64,000 nucleotides of DNA from positions 2,480,001 through 2,544,000 of the forward strand of contig NZ_LDPY01000001.1 of NCBI RefSeq assembly GCF_001038505.1. The letters run 5' to 3'. A program made the position numbers and the translations under genes. This document shows, piece by piece, positions 52,362 to 62,056 of this stretch; position 1 is the stretch's first letter; each line of letters opens with the position of its first letter. Source of the stretch: Puniceibacterium sp. IMCC21224 (GTDB taxonomy: Bacteria > Pseudomonadota > Alphaproteobacteria > Rhodobacterales > Rhodobacteraceae). Under the pieces are notes generated by a model, which saw only the letters and a program-made list of their open reading frames with translations, searched no databases and was not told the origin of the DNA.

Positions 52362-53114
52362 ATGACCAGACAGTTCACCGCCGCCGCAGCCTTTGCGCTT
52401 TGCCTTGCCACACCGGCGCTGGCCTTTGACCCCGCCGCCATGTCGGACGCGGAAAAGGCGGCGTTCAACGACGCGGTCCGCGCCTATCTGATGGACAATC
52501 CGCAGGTGATCATGGATGCGGTTGACGGGCTAGAGGCACAGCGCGCAGAACAGCAGGCATCAGCCGATGGCACGCTGGTTGCCACCAACCTCGATGCCCT
52601 GCATGGCGACGGCTACTCTTGGGTTGGCGGAAACCCCGAGGGCGACGTGACCGTGGTCGAATTTATGGACTACCGCTGCGGCTATTGTCGCAAGGCGCAT
52701 GACGAAGTGGCCGAACTGGTCGGCAGCGATGGCAACATCCGCTATATCGTCAAGGAATTCCCGATCCTCGGCGAAGCGTCGATGATCTCGTCCCGCTTTG
52801 CGATTGCGACGCGGATGATCGCAGGAAACGACGCCTACAAGGCCGCGCATGATGCGCTAATCACGCTGACGGCAGACATGTCGGAACCGGTGCTGCGCCG
52901 CCTGTCGGGCACGCTCGGTCTGGATGCGGATGCGGTTCTGGCCAAGATGGATGACCCCGAAGTCGCCCGCGAAATCAATGAGACCCGTGCCCTGGCACAG
53001 CGGCTTCAGATCAACGGCACGCCAACCTTTGTCATGGGGGACGAATTGGTGCGCGGCTATGTTCCATTCGCCACAATGCAGGCTATTGTGACCGATCAAC
53101 GCGCGGACAGCTGA
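52362..53114 (+). CDS. DsbA-family thiol:disulfide oxidoreductase
   Basis: 250-residue periplasmic thioredoxin-fold protein. Signal peptide with cleavage near LALAFD. An N-terminal helical extension (about 25-75) precedes the active site CGYC in MDYRCGYCRKAHDEV, and the cis-Pro is in INGTPTFVMGDEL. This is the Com1/DsbA-like arrangement used for oxidising or isomerising exported proteins. Thirty bases after the M48 gene on the same strand, so probably co-transcribed envelope quality-control genes. Confidence 0.92.
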   Translation: MTRQFTAAAAFALCLATPALAFDPAAMSDAEKAAFNDAVRAYLMDNPQVIMDAVDGLEAQRAEQQASADGTLVATNLDALHGDGYSWVGGNPEGDVTVVEFMDYRCGYCRKAHDEVAELVGSDGNIRYIVKEFPILGEASMISSRFAIATRMIAGNDAYKAAHDALITLTADMSEPVLRRLSGTLGLDADAVLAKMDDPEVAREINETRALAQRLQINGTPTFVMGDELVRGYVPFATMQAIVTDQRADS

Positions 53115-53156
53115 CCGACGGGTCAAGGGGCGGGATGGCACCTGCCCCTTTGGCGT

Positions 53157-54287
53157 TTATTCGGCCGCCTGCGTCGCGGCCTCTGCGGCCTCAAGCTCGG
53201 CAGCCTTCTTTTCGACCTGCTCAACGATATGTTCGATCATCGCGTCATTGCCCAGTTTGTGGCTTTGCTTGCCCGCAAGATAGACCATGCCCGCGCCATT
53301 GCCGCCGCCGGTGAACCCGACATCGGTCATCAGCGCCTCACCGGGGCCGTTGACGACGCAGCCGATGATGCTCAGCGACATTGGCGTCTTGATATGCTCC
53401 AACCGCTGTTCCAGTGCTTCGACCGTCTTGATGACGTCGAACCCCTGACGCGCGCAGGACGGACACGAGATGATGTTGACGCCACGATGCCGCAGACCCA
53501 GCGATTTCAGGATTTCGTAGCCAACCTTGACCTCTTCGACCGGATCAGCCGACAGCGACACACGAACCGTGTCACCGATCCCCATCCACAAAAGATTGCC
53601 CAGTCCGATGGCCGATTTGATCGTACCGGATGTCAGTCCCCCCGCCTCGGTGATCCCGAGGTGGATCGGCGCATCCGTTGCCTCGGCCAGTTTCTGATAG
53701 GCGGCGGCGGCCATGAACACGTCTGACGCCTTGCACGAGATCTTGAACTCGTGAAAATCATTGTCCTGAAGAATGCGGATGTGTTCCAGACCGCTTTCGA
53801 CCATGGCGTCGGGGCACGGCTCGCCGTACTTTTCCAACAAGTGCTTTTCCAACGATCCGGCGTTGACTCCGATCCGCATCGAACAGCCATAATCCCGCGC
53901 CGCCTGAATCACATCGCGTACCCGCTCGGGTGATCCGATGTTGCCCGGATTGATCCGCAGACATGCGGCACCCGCCTCAGCCGCCTCGATCCCGCGTTTG
54001 TAGTGGAAATGGATGTCGGCGACGATCGGAACCGGGCTTTCGCGCACGATCTCTTTCAACGCTCTGGACGACTCCTGGTCCGGCACCGACACCCGCACGA
54101 TATCCGCGCCCGCATCCGCCGACCGCTGAATTTGGTCAATCGTGCCCTTAACGTCCGTGGTCAACGTGTTGGTCATCGTCTGCACGGTGATCGGCGCATC
54201 GCCCCCCACCGGCACGTTGCCCACCATGATCTGGCGCGATTTGCGGCGGTAGATGTTGCGCCACGGGCGAATGTGATTGAGGCTCAT
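53157..54287 (-). CDS. ispG: (E)-4-hydroxy-3-methylbut-2-enyl-diphosphate synthase
   Basis: Iron-sulfur enzyme of the MEP isoprenoid pathway that converts cyclic MEcPP to HMBPP; 376 residues, cytoplasmic. The [4Fe-4S] Cys ligands are in [13 protein letters not shown] and [12 protein letters not shown]. The TIM-barrel motif starts [24 protein letters not shown], and [16 protein letters not shown] is conserved. Convergent with the DsbA gene; the RodZ-like gene lies upstream on the same strand, with 129 bases between. Confidence 0.96.
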   Translation of the reverse strand: MSLNHIRPWRNIYRRKSRQIMVGNVPVGGDAPITVQTMTNTLTTDVKGTIDQIQRSADAGADIVRVSVPDQESSRALKEIVRESPVPIVADIHFHYKRGIEAAEAGAACLRINPGNIGSPERVRDVIQAARDYGCSMRIGVNAGSLEKHLLEKYGEPCPDAMVESGLEHIRILQDNDFHEFKISCKASDVFMAAAAYQKLAEATDAPIHLGITEAGGLTSGTIKSAIGLGNLLWMGIGDTVRVSLSADPVEEVKVGYEILKSLGLRHRGVNIISCPSCARQGFDVIKTVEALEQRLEHIKTPMSLSIIGCVVNGPGEALMTDVGFTGGGNGAGMVYLAGKQSHKLGNDAMIEHIVEQVEKKAAELEAAEAATQAAE

Positions 54288-54416
54288 GCGGGGCTCCCTC
54301 GGCGGACAGAACTTTGGGCAGAGGTTGCTCTGCTCCTAGCTTTAGGTAGCGACGCAACACCAATACATCAACCGCGACCTGCCAAGACACGCATGGTGAT
54401 GAACCTGAAACAGAGG

Positions 54417-55673
54417 TTATTCTGTCGAGAGGTCGGTGCTGTTCAATTCGGCTACGACGCGCGCCAGATCGGTGTCATCCTCGGCGACCGCAACCTTGTA
54501 GCTGGTGGTCAGGTTGGCGACCGAAAGCGGCAGCTTCGACGTGACCTGCCCGCGGCTACCCGCCGGACCATAAGTTTTGCCGTTCACTGCAAAATAGATC
54601 GCCCCGGATTCGCCGATGCGCACATTGGCCGGATTTTCCGTTTGCGGCACGGCATAGGTATCGCCAGCCTTCATCGTCGCCTCATGAATGGTGGTGCCAT
54701 CGGCCGCCCGAACACGCACCCAAGCTTCGCGCACAGCGACCAGAGTCACACCCGGCGCCCTGAGTTCGAGTACACGCGGCGAGTCGGGCACCTGTCCCAG
54801 TGCTTCGGCCAGTGCCCGGTCGACGCCATCCTTGATCACGTCGCCCTGCACCTGTGGCAGGTCGGTCTGCGCGGCCTGTGCAAATGCGCCGACGCTGCGC
54901 GGATCGAGGGTCGAGATTGGCGCATCCCGCGCAATCAGCACCGGAACGTCCAGCGCCTGCGGTCGATAAAGCCGGTCCAGCGCTTCGTTGCTCGGGGGCG
55001 AGAACAGGCCGGCAGCGGCATTCGCTTGCGTGGTCTGGGCATCATCCGCGCCCTGCACCGGGCGTACCGCAGCGTCCAGAGGGTCAAGATCCGACAGGAC
55101 CACCGGCGTCTGGTCAATCGGCGCCAGCTGCACGCGCTGCACCTCTTGCAATACGGTCCAGCCACCAAAACCGATGCCGCCAATCAGCGCCACCAGCACC
55201 AGCATCGACCCGATGGCACCGGGTTCGATCCGCGACAACAGCGAATCGCCGCCGGGTGCGAATGGCAGATTCGGCTGTGCAAAAGGATCGCGCGGCGCTT
55301 TGGTCGCGACCGGACGCTCGTCGCGTTTTTTGATGACGCTGGCCTTGTCCGACATGCCATGCGCGGTGACAAAGCCACTTTCGGCGCAAAAGGCGGCAAA
55401 GGTGGCGTCAGGGTCCATGTCGAGATATCGCGCATAGGACCGCACATATCCCGCGATAAAGCCAGGTGTGTCAAAAGACGACGGATCACAATTCTCGATC
55501 GCTGAGATGTAGCCAGCCTTGATGCGCAATTCGCGCTGAACATCGAGCAGCGATTTACCCATCGTCGCACGTTCGCCACGCATCACATCGCCAAGACGCA
55601 GTTCGAAATCATCGAAACCCAGCGGTTTCGCTACATCCACAACTGTCTCGCGCTTGAGTTTGCGCCCGATCAT
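54417..55673 (-). CDS. RodZ-like HTH membrane protein (DUF4115)
   Basis: 418 residues. N-terminal cytoplasmic HTH (GKSLLDVQRELRIKAGYISAIENCD ... AGYVRSYARYLDMDP), a single transmembrane segment at about 165-185 (LVLVALIGGIGFGGWTVL), and a periplasmic DUF4115 domain near the end (VRAADGTTIHEATMKAGDTY). This is the RodZ layout, linking MreB to the cell-shape machinery. ATG 55673 fits MIGRKLKRETVVDV; the open frame upstream has no support. Pairing with ispG is common in related bacteria. Confidence 0.85.
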   Translation of the reverse strand: MIGRKLKRETVVDVAKPLGFDDFELRLGDVMRGERATMGKSLLDVQRELRIKAGYISAIENCDPSSFDTPGFIAGYVRSYARYLDMDPDATFAAFCAESGFVTAHGMSDKASVIKKRDERPVATKAPRDPFAQPNLPFAPGGDSLLSRIEPGAIGSMLVLVALIGGIGFGGWTVLQEVQRVQLAPIDQTPVVLSDLDPLDAAVRPVQGADDAQTTQANAAAGLFSPPSNEALDRLYRPQALDVPVLIARDAPISTLDPRSVGAFAQAAQTDLPQVQGDVIKDGVDRALAEALGQVPDSPRVLELRAPGVTLVAVREAWVRVRAADGTTIHEATMKAGDTYAVPQTENPANVRIGESGAIYFAVNGKTYGPAGSRGQVTSKLPLSVANLTTSYKVAVAEDDTDLARVVAELNSTDLSTE

Positions 55674-55799
55674 GCCGATTGCCCCGTATCTGCCATGAAC
55701 CGTCCCGTGTCTGCCCTCTCGCGACACGTTAAGATTCGAGTCGCATTCTTATTCCCAGAACCCTAACACATCGCAAGGAGATATACAGGTTTTAGGCGA

Positions 55800-57023
55800 T
55801 CAGGCGCTCAGTTCGGCACGATTCAGCGCGCAATGGGACCATAATTCATCCATCGCCTGCACCAAACGGTCCATCTCACGCGGGCCATGGACGGGCGACG
55901 GGGTAAAGCGCAGCCGCTCGGTCCCGCGTGGCACTGTCGGGAAATTGATCGGCTGTACATAGATACCATAGCGCGACAGCAGCATGTCCGACAGTTTCTG
56001 GGTGTGGACCGGATCGCCGACCATCACCGGAACGATATGACTGCCATGGTCGATCAGCGGCAGGCCCAGCCCTTTGAGCCGGGTTTTCAGGATTCTTGCC
56101 TGTGTCTGGTGCAGATCACGGCGCGCCTGATCGCGCTTGAGCAGCGCGACGGACGTGGCCGCTCCGGCGGCAACGGCAGGCGGCAGCGAAGTAGTAAAGA
56201 TGAAGCCCGGCGCGTAAGAGCGAATCGCGTCGCACATCTTGTAAGTAGCCGCGATATAGCCACCCATGACGCCATACGCCTTGGCCAGGGTGCCGTTGAT
56301 GATGTCGATGCGATGCATCAGCCGGTCGCGTTCTGCGACACCCGCCCCGCGCGGGCCATACATACCGACGGCGTGAACCTCATCACAATAGGTCAGCGCA
56401 CCGAATTCGTCTGCCAGATCGCAGATCGCCGCGATCGGTGAAAAATCGCCGTCCATCGAATAGATTGATTCAAATGCGATCAGCTTGGGCGCAGCCGGAT
56501 CGTCAGCGGCAAGAAGTTCGCGCAGATGCTCAAGATCATTATGTCGAAAGATCCGCTTGGCCCCGCCATTACGGCGCACACCTTCGATCATCGACGCGTG
56601 ATTCAGCGAATCGGAATAGATGATCAGACCGGGAAACAGTTTCGGCAGCGTCGACAGGGTTGCGTCGTTGGCGATGTAGGCACTGGTGAACAGCAGTGCC
56701 GCCTCTTTGCCATGCAGATCGGCCAGTTCCGCCTCAAGCTGCTTGTGCCAGACCGTGGTCCCCGAAATATTGCGCGTACCGCCCGACCCGGCGCCGGTGG
56801 CATCCAGCGCCTCGTGCATGGCCGCCAGAACCTCGGGGTGCTGGCCCATGCCAAGATAATCGTTGCCACACCAGACAGTAATCGGCTCTTCGGAGCCGTC
56901 AGATTTGCGCCAGATGGCATGCGGAAACTGCCCGCGCGTGCGTTCGATGTCGATAAACGTCCGGTACCGGCCCTCTTCGTGAAGACGGCCCAGTGCTGTG
57001 TCAAGTTTCGCGGTGTAGTCCAC
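55800..57023 (-). CDS. hemA: 5-aminolevulinate synthase (C4 pathway)
   Basis: PLP enzyme joining glycine and succinyl-CoA to make 5-aminolevulinate, the first haem and tetrapyrrole step in alphaproteobacteria; 407 residues. The PLP Lys lies in [18 protein letters not shown], with [19 protein letters not shown] and [18 protein letters not shown] as family hallmarks. Start GTG 57023 (product [21 protein letters not shown]) has AGGAGG seven bases upstream; the long open frame before it is spurious. The haem link fits cbb3 oxidase genes later in the window. Confidence 0.96.
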   Translation of the reverse strand: MDYTAKLDTALGRLHEEGRYRTFIDIERTRGQFPHAIWRKSDGSEEPITVWCGNDYLGMGQHPEVLAAMHEALDATGAGSGGTRNISGTTVWHKQLEAELADLHGKEAALLFTSAYIANDATLSTLPKLFPGLIIYSDSLNHASMIEGVRRNGGAKRIFRHNDLEHLRELLAADDPAAPKLIAFESIYSMDGDFSPIAAICDLADEFGALTYCDEVHAVGMYGPRGAGVAERDRLMHRIDIINGTLAKAYGVMGGYIAATYKMCDAIRSYAPGFIFTTSLPPAVAAGAATSVALLKRDQARRDLHQTQARILKTRLKGLGLPLIDHGSHIVPVMVGDPVHTQKLSDMLLSRYGIYVQPINFPTVPRGTERLRFTPSPVHGPREMDRLVQAMDELWSHCALNRAELSA

Positions 57024-57212
57024 CGGACGTCCTCCTGATCTTGATACCCCGCCCCGACGCCGGTTCCAGTCAGGGAACGTCGTACGGGAAAAGGTTTTCG
57101 ATCTGCTTGAAATATAAGCCTTCGCCCGCGTTGACAACCAGTTTGGGCAGGACCACATGTCGCAGCCTAAGGTCGGGGTGGCGTGACGCTGCGTTCTTTG
57201 GCGCCTGATATG

Positions 57213-57761
57213 TCAGGCCATGCCGCGTGTTGGACGGTCTTTGCTGATGTTAAACTTCATCCCGTCCAGCAATTCAGCCAGATCCGGCCGCGCCGCCGGG
57301 CCGTTCGACAGCGCGACAATCTGCGCCGTACCGTCTGGTCGGATGCAATAAACCCCCGGCTCGGCAAAGCGGCGATCGGTCTCGGCCGTTGACAGCGGAT
57401 CCGAGATATATAGCCCCAGCGCCCGCATCTGCGACTCACTCAGGTCTACAGCCACATCCATCGTCCAGCCAAATTCCGCGACATCGGCACGGGCCTTGTC
57501 GAGCGGGTCGGCAGAAACCGCGATAATATCCAGTCCCGCCTCGTTCCAGGCGTCTTTCATCTGCTCAAGCGTATTGAGATAGCGTTTGCAGCGCGGGCAA
57601 TGTTTGCCACGATAGACCACCAACAGGGTCCATCGGTCCCGTGTGCCGCCAATCGACACAGCGCCGCCGCCGACCGTGTCCCAGCTGATTTGCGGCATTG
57701 CCCCGCCGGCAGGAAATCCCGCGCCGCTTGATTGCGTCGCGTTTGCTGTATCCGTCGCCAT
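57213..57761 (-). CDS. AhpC/TSA-like redoxin
   Basis: 182-residue thioredoxin-fold protein, predicted cytoplasmic. The active-site segment is VVYRGKHCPRCKRYLN with a CPRC pair, and IAVSADPLDKARADVAEFGW is typical of peroxiredoxin-like redoxins; ends SKDRPTRGMA. Peroxidase or thiol-transfer activity is a family-level guess. ATG 57761 has AGGAG six bases upstream; the open frame further upstream overlaps the M20 peptidase gene on the other strand and is not supported. Confidence 0.85.
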   Translation of the reverse strand: MATDTANATQSSGAGFPAGGAMPQISWDTVGGGAVSIGGTRDRWTLLVVYRGKHCPRCKRYLNTLEQMKDAWNEAGLDIIAVSADPLDKARADVAEFGWTMDVAVDLSESQMRALGLYISDPLSTAETDRRFAEPGVYCIRPDGTAQIVALSNGPAARPDLAELLDGMKFNISKDRPTRGMA

Positions 57762-57905
57762 TGTGCTCTCCTGTTCAGCTGGTGCCATCGGCCCGTACCA
57801 CAGGCCATGACCACCCTGCCACGTGCCACTTCCCCAGGGCAATATCCATTGACCTCGGACGCCATAACGACAAGTTTGGGGCAAATCAAAATCAAAGGTG
57901 GTCCC

Positions 57906-59288
57906 ATGTCTCTTGACGCTGTTCTGTCCCGCATCGACGCCAATCTGCCGGACGCAACCGAACGCCTGTTCGAACTGTTGCGCATCCCCTCGATCTCGAC
58001 CGACCCGGACTACAAGGACGCCTGCGACACCGCTGCTGACTGGCTGGTGGCCGATCTGCAATCGCTGGGCGTCACCGCGTCGAAACGCCAGACCCCCGGC
58101 CATCCGATGGTTGTCGGCCATTTCGACGGTCCCAAGGGGTCGGATGCGCCGCATCTGCTGTTCTATGGCCACTATGATGTGCAGCCGGTCGATCCGCTCG
58201 ATCTGTGGGACCGTGATCCGTTTGATCCGCAGATCGAAGAGACCGCCAATGGTCCGGTGATCCGCGCCCGTGGGTCCAGCGACGACAAGGGCCAGTTGAT
58301 GACCTTTATCGAGGCTTGCCGCGCCTGGATTGCGGTCAACGGCACCCTGCCCTGCGCGATCACATTCTTTTTCGAGGGCGAGGAAGAAAGCGGCTCGCCG
58401 TCGCTGGTGCCATTTCTCGAAGCCAGCCGCGACGAATTGCGCGCCGATGTCGCGTTGATCTGCGACACCGGGTTGTTCGATTCCCGCGCGCCTGCGATCG
58501 TCACCCGCCTGCGCGGCCTGCTGGGTGAAGAACTGACCATCACCGGTGCCTCAAAGGATCTGCACTCGGGTATGTTCGGCGGCCCGGCAATCAATCCGAT
58601 CCGTGTGCTGTCGCGCATCATCGCCGGGCTACACGACGACACGGGCCGCGTAACAGTCCCACATTTTTATGATGGCGTACCCGAAGTCGCCGCCGATATC
58701 ATGGCGCAATGGCAGGGGCTGGGATTCGACCATCAAAGTTTTCTCGGCGACGTGGGTCTGAGCACCCCGGCGGGCGAACAGGACCGCACCCCGTTGGAAA
58801 TGATCTGGTCGCGCCCCACCTGCGAGGTCAATGGCATCTCTGGTGGCTATACCGGAAAGGGCTTCAAAACCGTGCTGCCGTCGCAGGCCTCGGCCAAGAT
58901 CAGCTTTCGTCTGGTCGGTACACAGGATCCCTTGGCCATTCGGGAAAATTTTCGCGCTCTGGTGCGGTCGCAACTGCCGCCCGACTGTACTGTGACCTTC
59001 TCTGGTCACGGTGCGTCGGCCGCGTCGACCATGGCAACGGATCACCCGGCGTTCGAGGCCGCGCGCACCGCCCTGTCGGAAGAATGGCCCGATCCGGCGG
59101 CGTATGTGGGGGCCGGCGGCTCGATCCCGGTGGCCGGTCATTTCAAAGGGATCCTCGGAATGGACGCGATGCTGATCGGCTTTGGCCGGGATGACGATCA
59201 GATCCATTCGCCGAACGAAAAATACGACATGGAAAGTTTTCACAAAGGGATCCGTAGCTGGGCGCGCATTCTCGACGCATTGGCCTGA
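57906..59288 (+). CDS. M20-family dipeptidase/peptidase
   Basis: 460-residue dinuclear zinc hydrolase, cytoplasmic. Metal and catalytic motifs: HYDVQP in LLFYGHYDVQPVDPLD, bridging Asp in RARGSSDDKGQLM, catalytic Glu pair in FFFEGEEESGSPSL, and Asp in LICDTGLFDS. A dimerisation lid domain spans about 190-330. ATG 57906 has AAGGTGG upstream; earlier frame is unsupported. Likely cleaves dipeptides or amino-acylated substrates. Faces away from the redoxin gene. Confidence 0.93.
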   Translation: MSLDAVLSRIDANLPDATERLFELLRIPSISTDPDYKDACDTAADWLVADLQSLGVTASKRQTPGHPMVVGHFDGPKGSDAPHLLFYGHYDVQPVDPLDLWDRDPFDPQIEETANGPVIRARGSSDDKGQLMTFIEACRAWIAVNGTLPCAITFFFEGEEESGSPSLVPFLEASRDELRADVALICDTGLFDSRAPAIVTRLRGLLGEELTITGASKDLHSGMFGGPAINPIRVLSRIIAGLHDDTGRVTVPHFYDGVPEVAADIMAQWQGLGFDHQSFLGDVGLSTPAGEQDRTPLEMIWSRPTCEVNGISGGYTGKGFKTVLPSQASAKISFRLVGTQDPLAIRENFRALVRSQLPPDCTVTFSGHGASAASTMATDHPAFEAARTALSEEWPDPAAYVGAGGSIPVAGHFKGILGMDAMLIGFGRDDDQIHSPNEKYDMESFHKGIRSWARILDALA

Positions 59289-59593
59289 TACTGGTCTGAT
59301 ATAGTGGGCCTCTCGGCGCGGCGCGGCTTTGGTACTGCGCCGCATACCTGCTAGCCACTGAGCAGTGCGCTACAATCTGGCCATGCGACACAATCAGGAG
59401 CGAATCAAACGATCACAATCTCTTCCAAAGGATTAACGTGGGCTTGGGCCGTTCCCCAAGCCGGGGAAACCGTGGCAAATAAGCACCGGACGTTGCGTCA
59501 ACTCTTAGTATTTAGTAAATTTCTATGATTTAGCCAAGTTTGCGGCCCAAACCAACCACGAGTTCGCCACATTCCCGCACCAAAAATTAACGC
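59289..59593. other. Intergenic interval with one hairpin
   Basis: 305 bases between the M20 peptidase and the next plus-strand gene. GGCTTGGG at 59441-59448 pairs with CCCAAGCC at 59455-59462 around a six-base loop. No T tract follows, so termination is uncertain. AT-rich bases after 59500 may carry the promoter of the downstream gene. Confidence 0.45.
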
Positions 59594-60130
59594 ATGAAAT
59601 ACGCATTCAGAAAACAGAGCAAAACGGATTTCAACGACCGGCTGCGTCGTCTCAATTCGTCACACGGGTCCGCCGGATCGTACCGTCAGGGCGCCGACAC
59701 GAACTCGGCCCGCCCGATCCTGTTTACCCTGCTGGGGTTCGCATGGTTCTACACCGTGATCACCGTCGCCGAGCGGAAATCGCATCTCAAGCTCAGCCTG
59801 GTTCAGGGCAACCTACCGGCACAATACCATGACATGATCATGGCAGGCCTCGGGGCGCTGCTTGCTGTGTCTGGCGTCATGCTTGTGCTGCATCTGGTCC
59901 GCTATCTGATGAAACGCGGTGCCAAGCGCTCGAACAGCGGTGGTATCCTGGTCGGGGCTCTGGTCGCGGCAACCTTGGTTTATACACCGCCCAGCGTCTT
60001 TGAAGCAGGCTTTGGCATGTTGGACTCGAATTCGCGCAGCCTGATCATGGCCGCCAGTTCAACTGTGACCGGAAATGTATCCGGCCTGGACTGGAGTGCA
60101 ATCCAGCTCGTATCCTCCTACAGCAAGTAA
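59594..60130 (+). CDS. Hypothetical membrane protein
   Basis: 178 residues. A basic N-terminus (RKQSKTDFNDRLRRLN) precedes three hydrophobic segments at about 41-58 (PILFTLLGFAWFYTVIT), 83-108 (MIMAGLGALLAVSGVMLVLHLV) and 117-135 (GGILVGALVAATLVYTPP). Family not recognised. No strong ribosome-binding site precedes ATG 59594, so the start is not certain. It lies before the minus-strand glycosyltransferase; relationship unknown. Confidence 0.7.
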   Translation: MKYAFRKQSKTDFNDRLRRLNSSHGSAGSYRQGADTNSARPILFTLLGFAWFYTVITVAERKSHLKLSLVQGNLPAQYHDMIMAGLGALLAVSGVMLVLHLVRYLMKRGAKRSNSGGILVGALVAATLVYTPPSVFEAGFGMLDSNSRSLIMAASSTVTGNVSGLDWSAIQLVSSYSK

Positions 60131-60156
60131 TCCCGCGACACGGGCACCATGCGATC

Positions 60157-61029
60157 TTAAACCAGACCGATAAACCGCTCTGGCAGACAGTATTGGTGGT
60201 CAAACTCCGGTCGGCCGAATTGCCAGAAACCGGTGTCGCCGCGTGGTTTCCAGCTCTTGTGCATCCGTTTGCGCAGCCACTTCAGGTCAAACCCCTGCTG
60301 CATCTGCAACTGTTTAAAACCCTCGAACAGCGCGAGATCCTCGCCCCGCGCCTCGGCAAACCAGTGCCGCCCGATAGATGTATCTTCAACGGCGCCTGCT
60401 TCACGTGCCACCGCATTTCTCTGGTCCATTACTTTGATATAATTCTCAAAATCGCAAAACTTTAAGTGCAGCAGATAGAGCGCATCAGGTGTGTTCAGCT
60501 TGTCTGATTGTGTATAGTGACCGCCCCTTGCAATCTTGGTTCCCATACTCAGAATACAGGGTTTGGAGTAATGCGGCGCAAGGCGCACATACCTGCGTGG
60601 TCCAATGATTTGATCGCTGATCGGCTCAGGCTCAATATCCAGACGATGTATCACTTCGAGGCCCAGCGGCGTCAGCACCCGGCGCAGCGGCGACTTTTCC
60701 AGAAATTGTAGTAGGTTCATGCCGCTATCGGGGTCAACGATCACCAGCTCGTCGACATCACCAACAATCACATGGTCGTAATACCCGCGAAGCCCGGCCG
60801 CGACGCCGTTCAGCAGCCGCCAGCGCTTCATGTCGAAATTTTGATGCGTATCTCCGGGAATTCCAATGATATTAGCGCCTTGCGCCGTGCCTCTCACCTC
60901 ATCTTCGCGCCCGTGACTAATGATATAACAATTCTCACGCCCCAGAGTGCCACCATAGTGGCGCAGCCAGGCGCGCAGAAAAAACGGATCGTTCCGCACC
61001 ATGGTCACAGCGGCGGCTGTTGTCTGCAT
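60157..61029 (-). CDS. Glycosyltransferase family 2-like protein
   Basis: 290 residues, no membrane span. N-terminal AAVTMVRNDPFFLRAWLRHY with a DxD-type metal motif in VIVGDVDELVIVD, the hallmark of GT-A glycosyltransferases of the Glyco_tranf_2_4 group. Likely acts on surface polysaccharide or a glycoprotein; no sugar can be named. ATG 61029. Divergent from the P-loop sulfotransferase-like gene 119 bases away. Confidence 0.85.
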   Translation of the reverse strand: MQTTAAAVTMVRNDPFFLRAWLRHYGGTLGRENCYIISHGREDEVRGTAQGANIIGIPGDTHQNFDMKRWRLLNGVAAGLRGYYDHVIVGDVDELVIVDPDSGMNLLQFLEKSPLRRVLTPLGLEVIHRLDIEPEPISDQIIGPRRYVRLAPHYSKPCILSMGTKIARGGHYTQSDKLNTPDALYLLHLKFCDFENYIKVMDQRNAVAREAGAVEDTSIGRHWFAEARGEDLALFEGFKQLQMQQGFDLKWLRKRMHKSWKPRGDTGFWQFGRPEFDHQYCLPERFIGLV

Positions 61030-61148
61030 CTGTCCGGCCTCACGTCAGTTTTGGCGTATGTTACCGCAGGGCTCCTATCAAGAGAATCGCAATCTGCCTT
61101 GCGCAGGTTTAACGTGACGCCAACAGGCAAAGCACCATAGGCAACGCG

Positions 61149-61895
61149 ATGATCGCACTGAATATCCCGGAACCGGGTTGGCAGATTTTTCCCTCGGGCA
61201 CCCCCCCCCGCCGGGTCCAAGTTTTTGGCGAACGTTCGTCCGGCACCAATTTTGTCAAACGGCTGATCGGGCGGAACACCAGCGTGCAACCGATTGAGGA
61301 TCTGGGCTGGAAACACGGCTTTGCGCAGATGGCAGCGATCCCCGAGGACGTGCTGATAGTCGCCGTGGTACGCGATGCCCGCGCCTGGGCGCTGTCGATG
61401 CATGCCAAACCCTGGCACACGCCCTCTGCGATGCAACGCCTTGAATTCACAGATTTCCTTCGGACCGAATGGGCGACCATTGCCGATCGCCCACGGTATT
61501 TCCCGCAGGTTGCAGCGTTGGGTGGTACTGGCAGGCCGTTGCAACAGGACCGCCACCCGATCACCGGGCGTGCGTTTGCCAACCTGTTTGCGCTGCGTCG
61601 CGCGAAACTTGCCGGGGTGCTGGGATTTTTCCAGCGCGACTGCGCCTTTGTGCTGGTCCGGCTAGAATCGCTGCAAGCCGCGCCAGAGGCGTTTATCGAC
61701 GCCCTCACCGCGACCCTTGACCTGACCCGACCGCACCCTGATTTCCGTCCTGTTGTCCGACGTCTGGGAGCCAAGTTCAAACCATCGGTCCAAGAGCGTC
61801 CCGCAACGCCGGACAGCTTTCCCGCTGCCGCGCTGCCGTTGCTACATGCCACGCTGGATCTGGATGTCGAAGGCGCGCTTGGCTATCACTACTGA
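61149..61895 (+). CDS. Sulfotransferase-like P-loop protein
   Basis: 248 residues. VQVFGERSSGTNFVKRLI near residue 25 matches the P-loop (PAPS/PSB) motif of sulfotransferase-fold proteins; VVRDARAWALSMHAKPW resembles the 3'-phosphate binding region. The C-terminal part (VQERPATPDSF) is less clear. Activity is inferred; it could instead be a nucleotide-binding protein without sulfotransferase activity. Start ATG 61149. Overlaps the ccoS stop by seven bases on the opposite strand. Confidence 0.7.
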   Translation: MIALNIPEPGWQIFPSGTPPRRVQVFGERSSGTNFVKRLIGRNTSVQPIEDLGWKHGFAQMAAIPEDVLIVAVVRDARAWALSMHAKPWHTPSAMQRLEFTDFLRTEWATIADRPRYFPQVAALGGTGRPLQQDRHPITGRAFANLFALRRAKLAGVLGFFQRDCAFVLVRLESLQAAPEAFIDALTATLDLTRPHPDFRPVVRRLGAKFKPSVQERPATPDSFPAAALPLLHATLDLDVEGALGYHY

Positions 61896-62056
61896 TCGCG
61901 CGGCACCTCATCGGGGGGCGTTTCGTCGATCAGAATACGCCAGGCTGCGCCGTCCAGATCATCGTATTGCCGCACCTTCAGGCTCCAAAGGAAAGCCGCC
62001 AGCCCCAGCCCACCCAGGACCAGCGACACCGGGATCAGCACCACCAGCACGTTCAC
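61889..62056 (-). CDS. ccoS: cbb3 cytochrome oxidase assembly protein CcoS
   Basis: 55-residue protein with one membrane segment (VLIPVSLVLGGLGLAAFLW) and the diagnostic YDDLDGAAWRILID motif near the end. CcoS assists maturation of cbb3 oxidase with haem and copper. The start is GTG 62056, overlapping the ccoI stop (GTGA). Too short for most gene callers; identified by reading the frame by hand. Length and motif match the family. Confidence 0.9.
   Translation of the reverse strand: MNVLVVLIPVSLVLGGLGLAAFLWSLKVRQYDDLDGAAWRILIDETPPDEVPRDQ

Noticed and set aside
54003..55505. 500-codon plus-strand frame
   Set aside because: Antisense of ispG and the RodZ-like gene; no start signals or domain.
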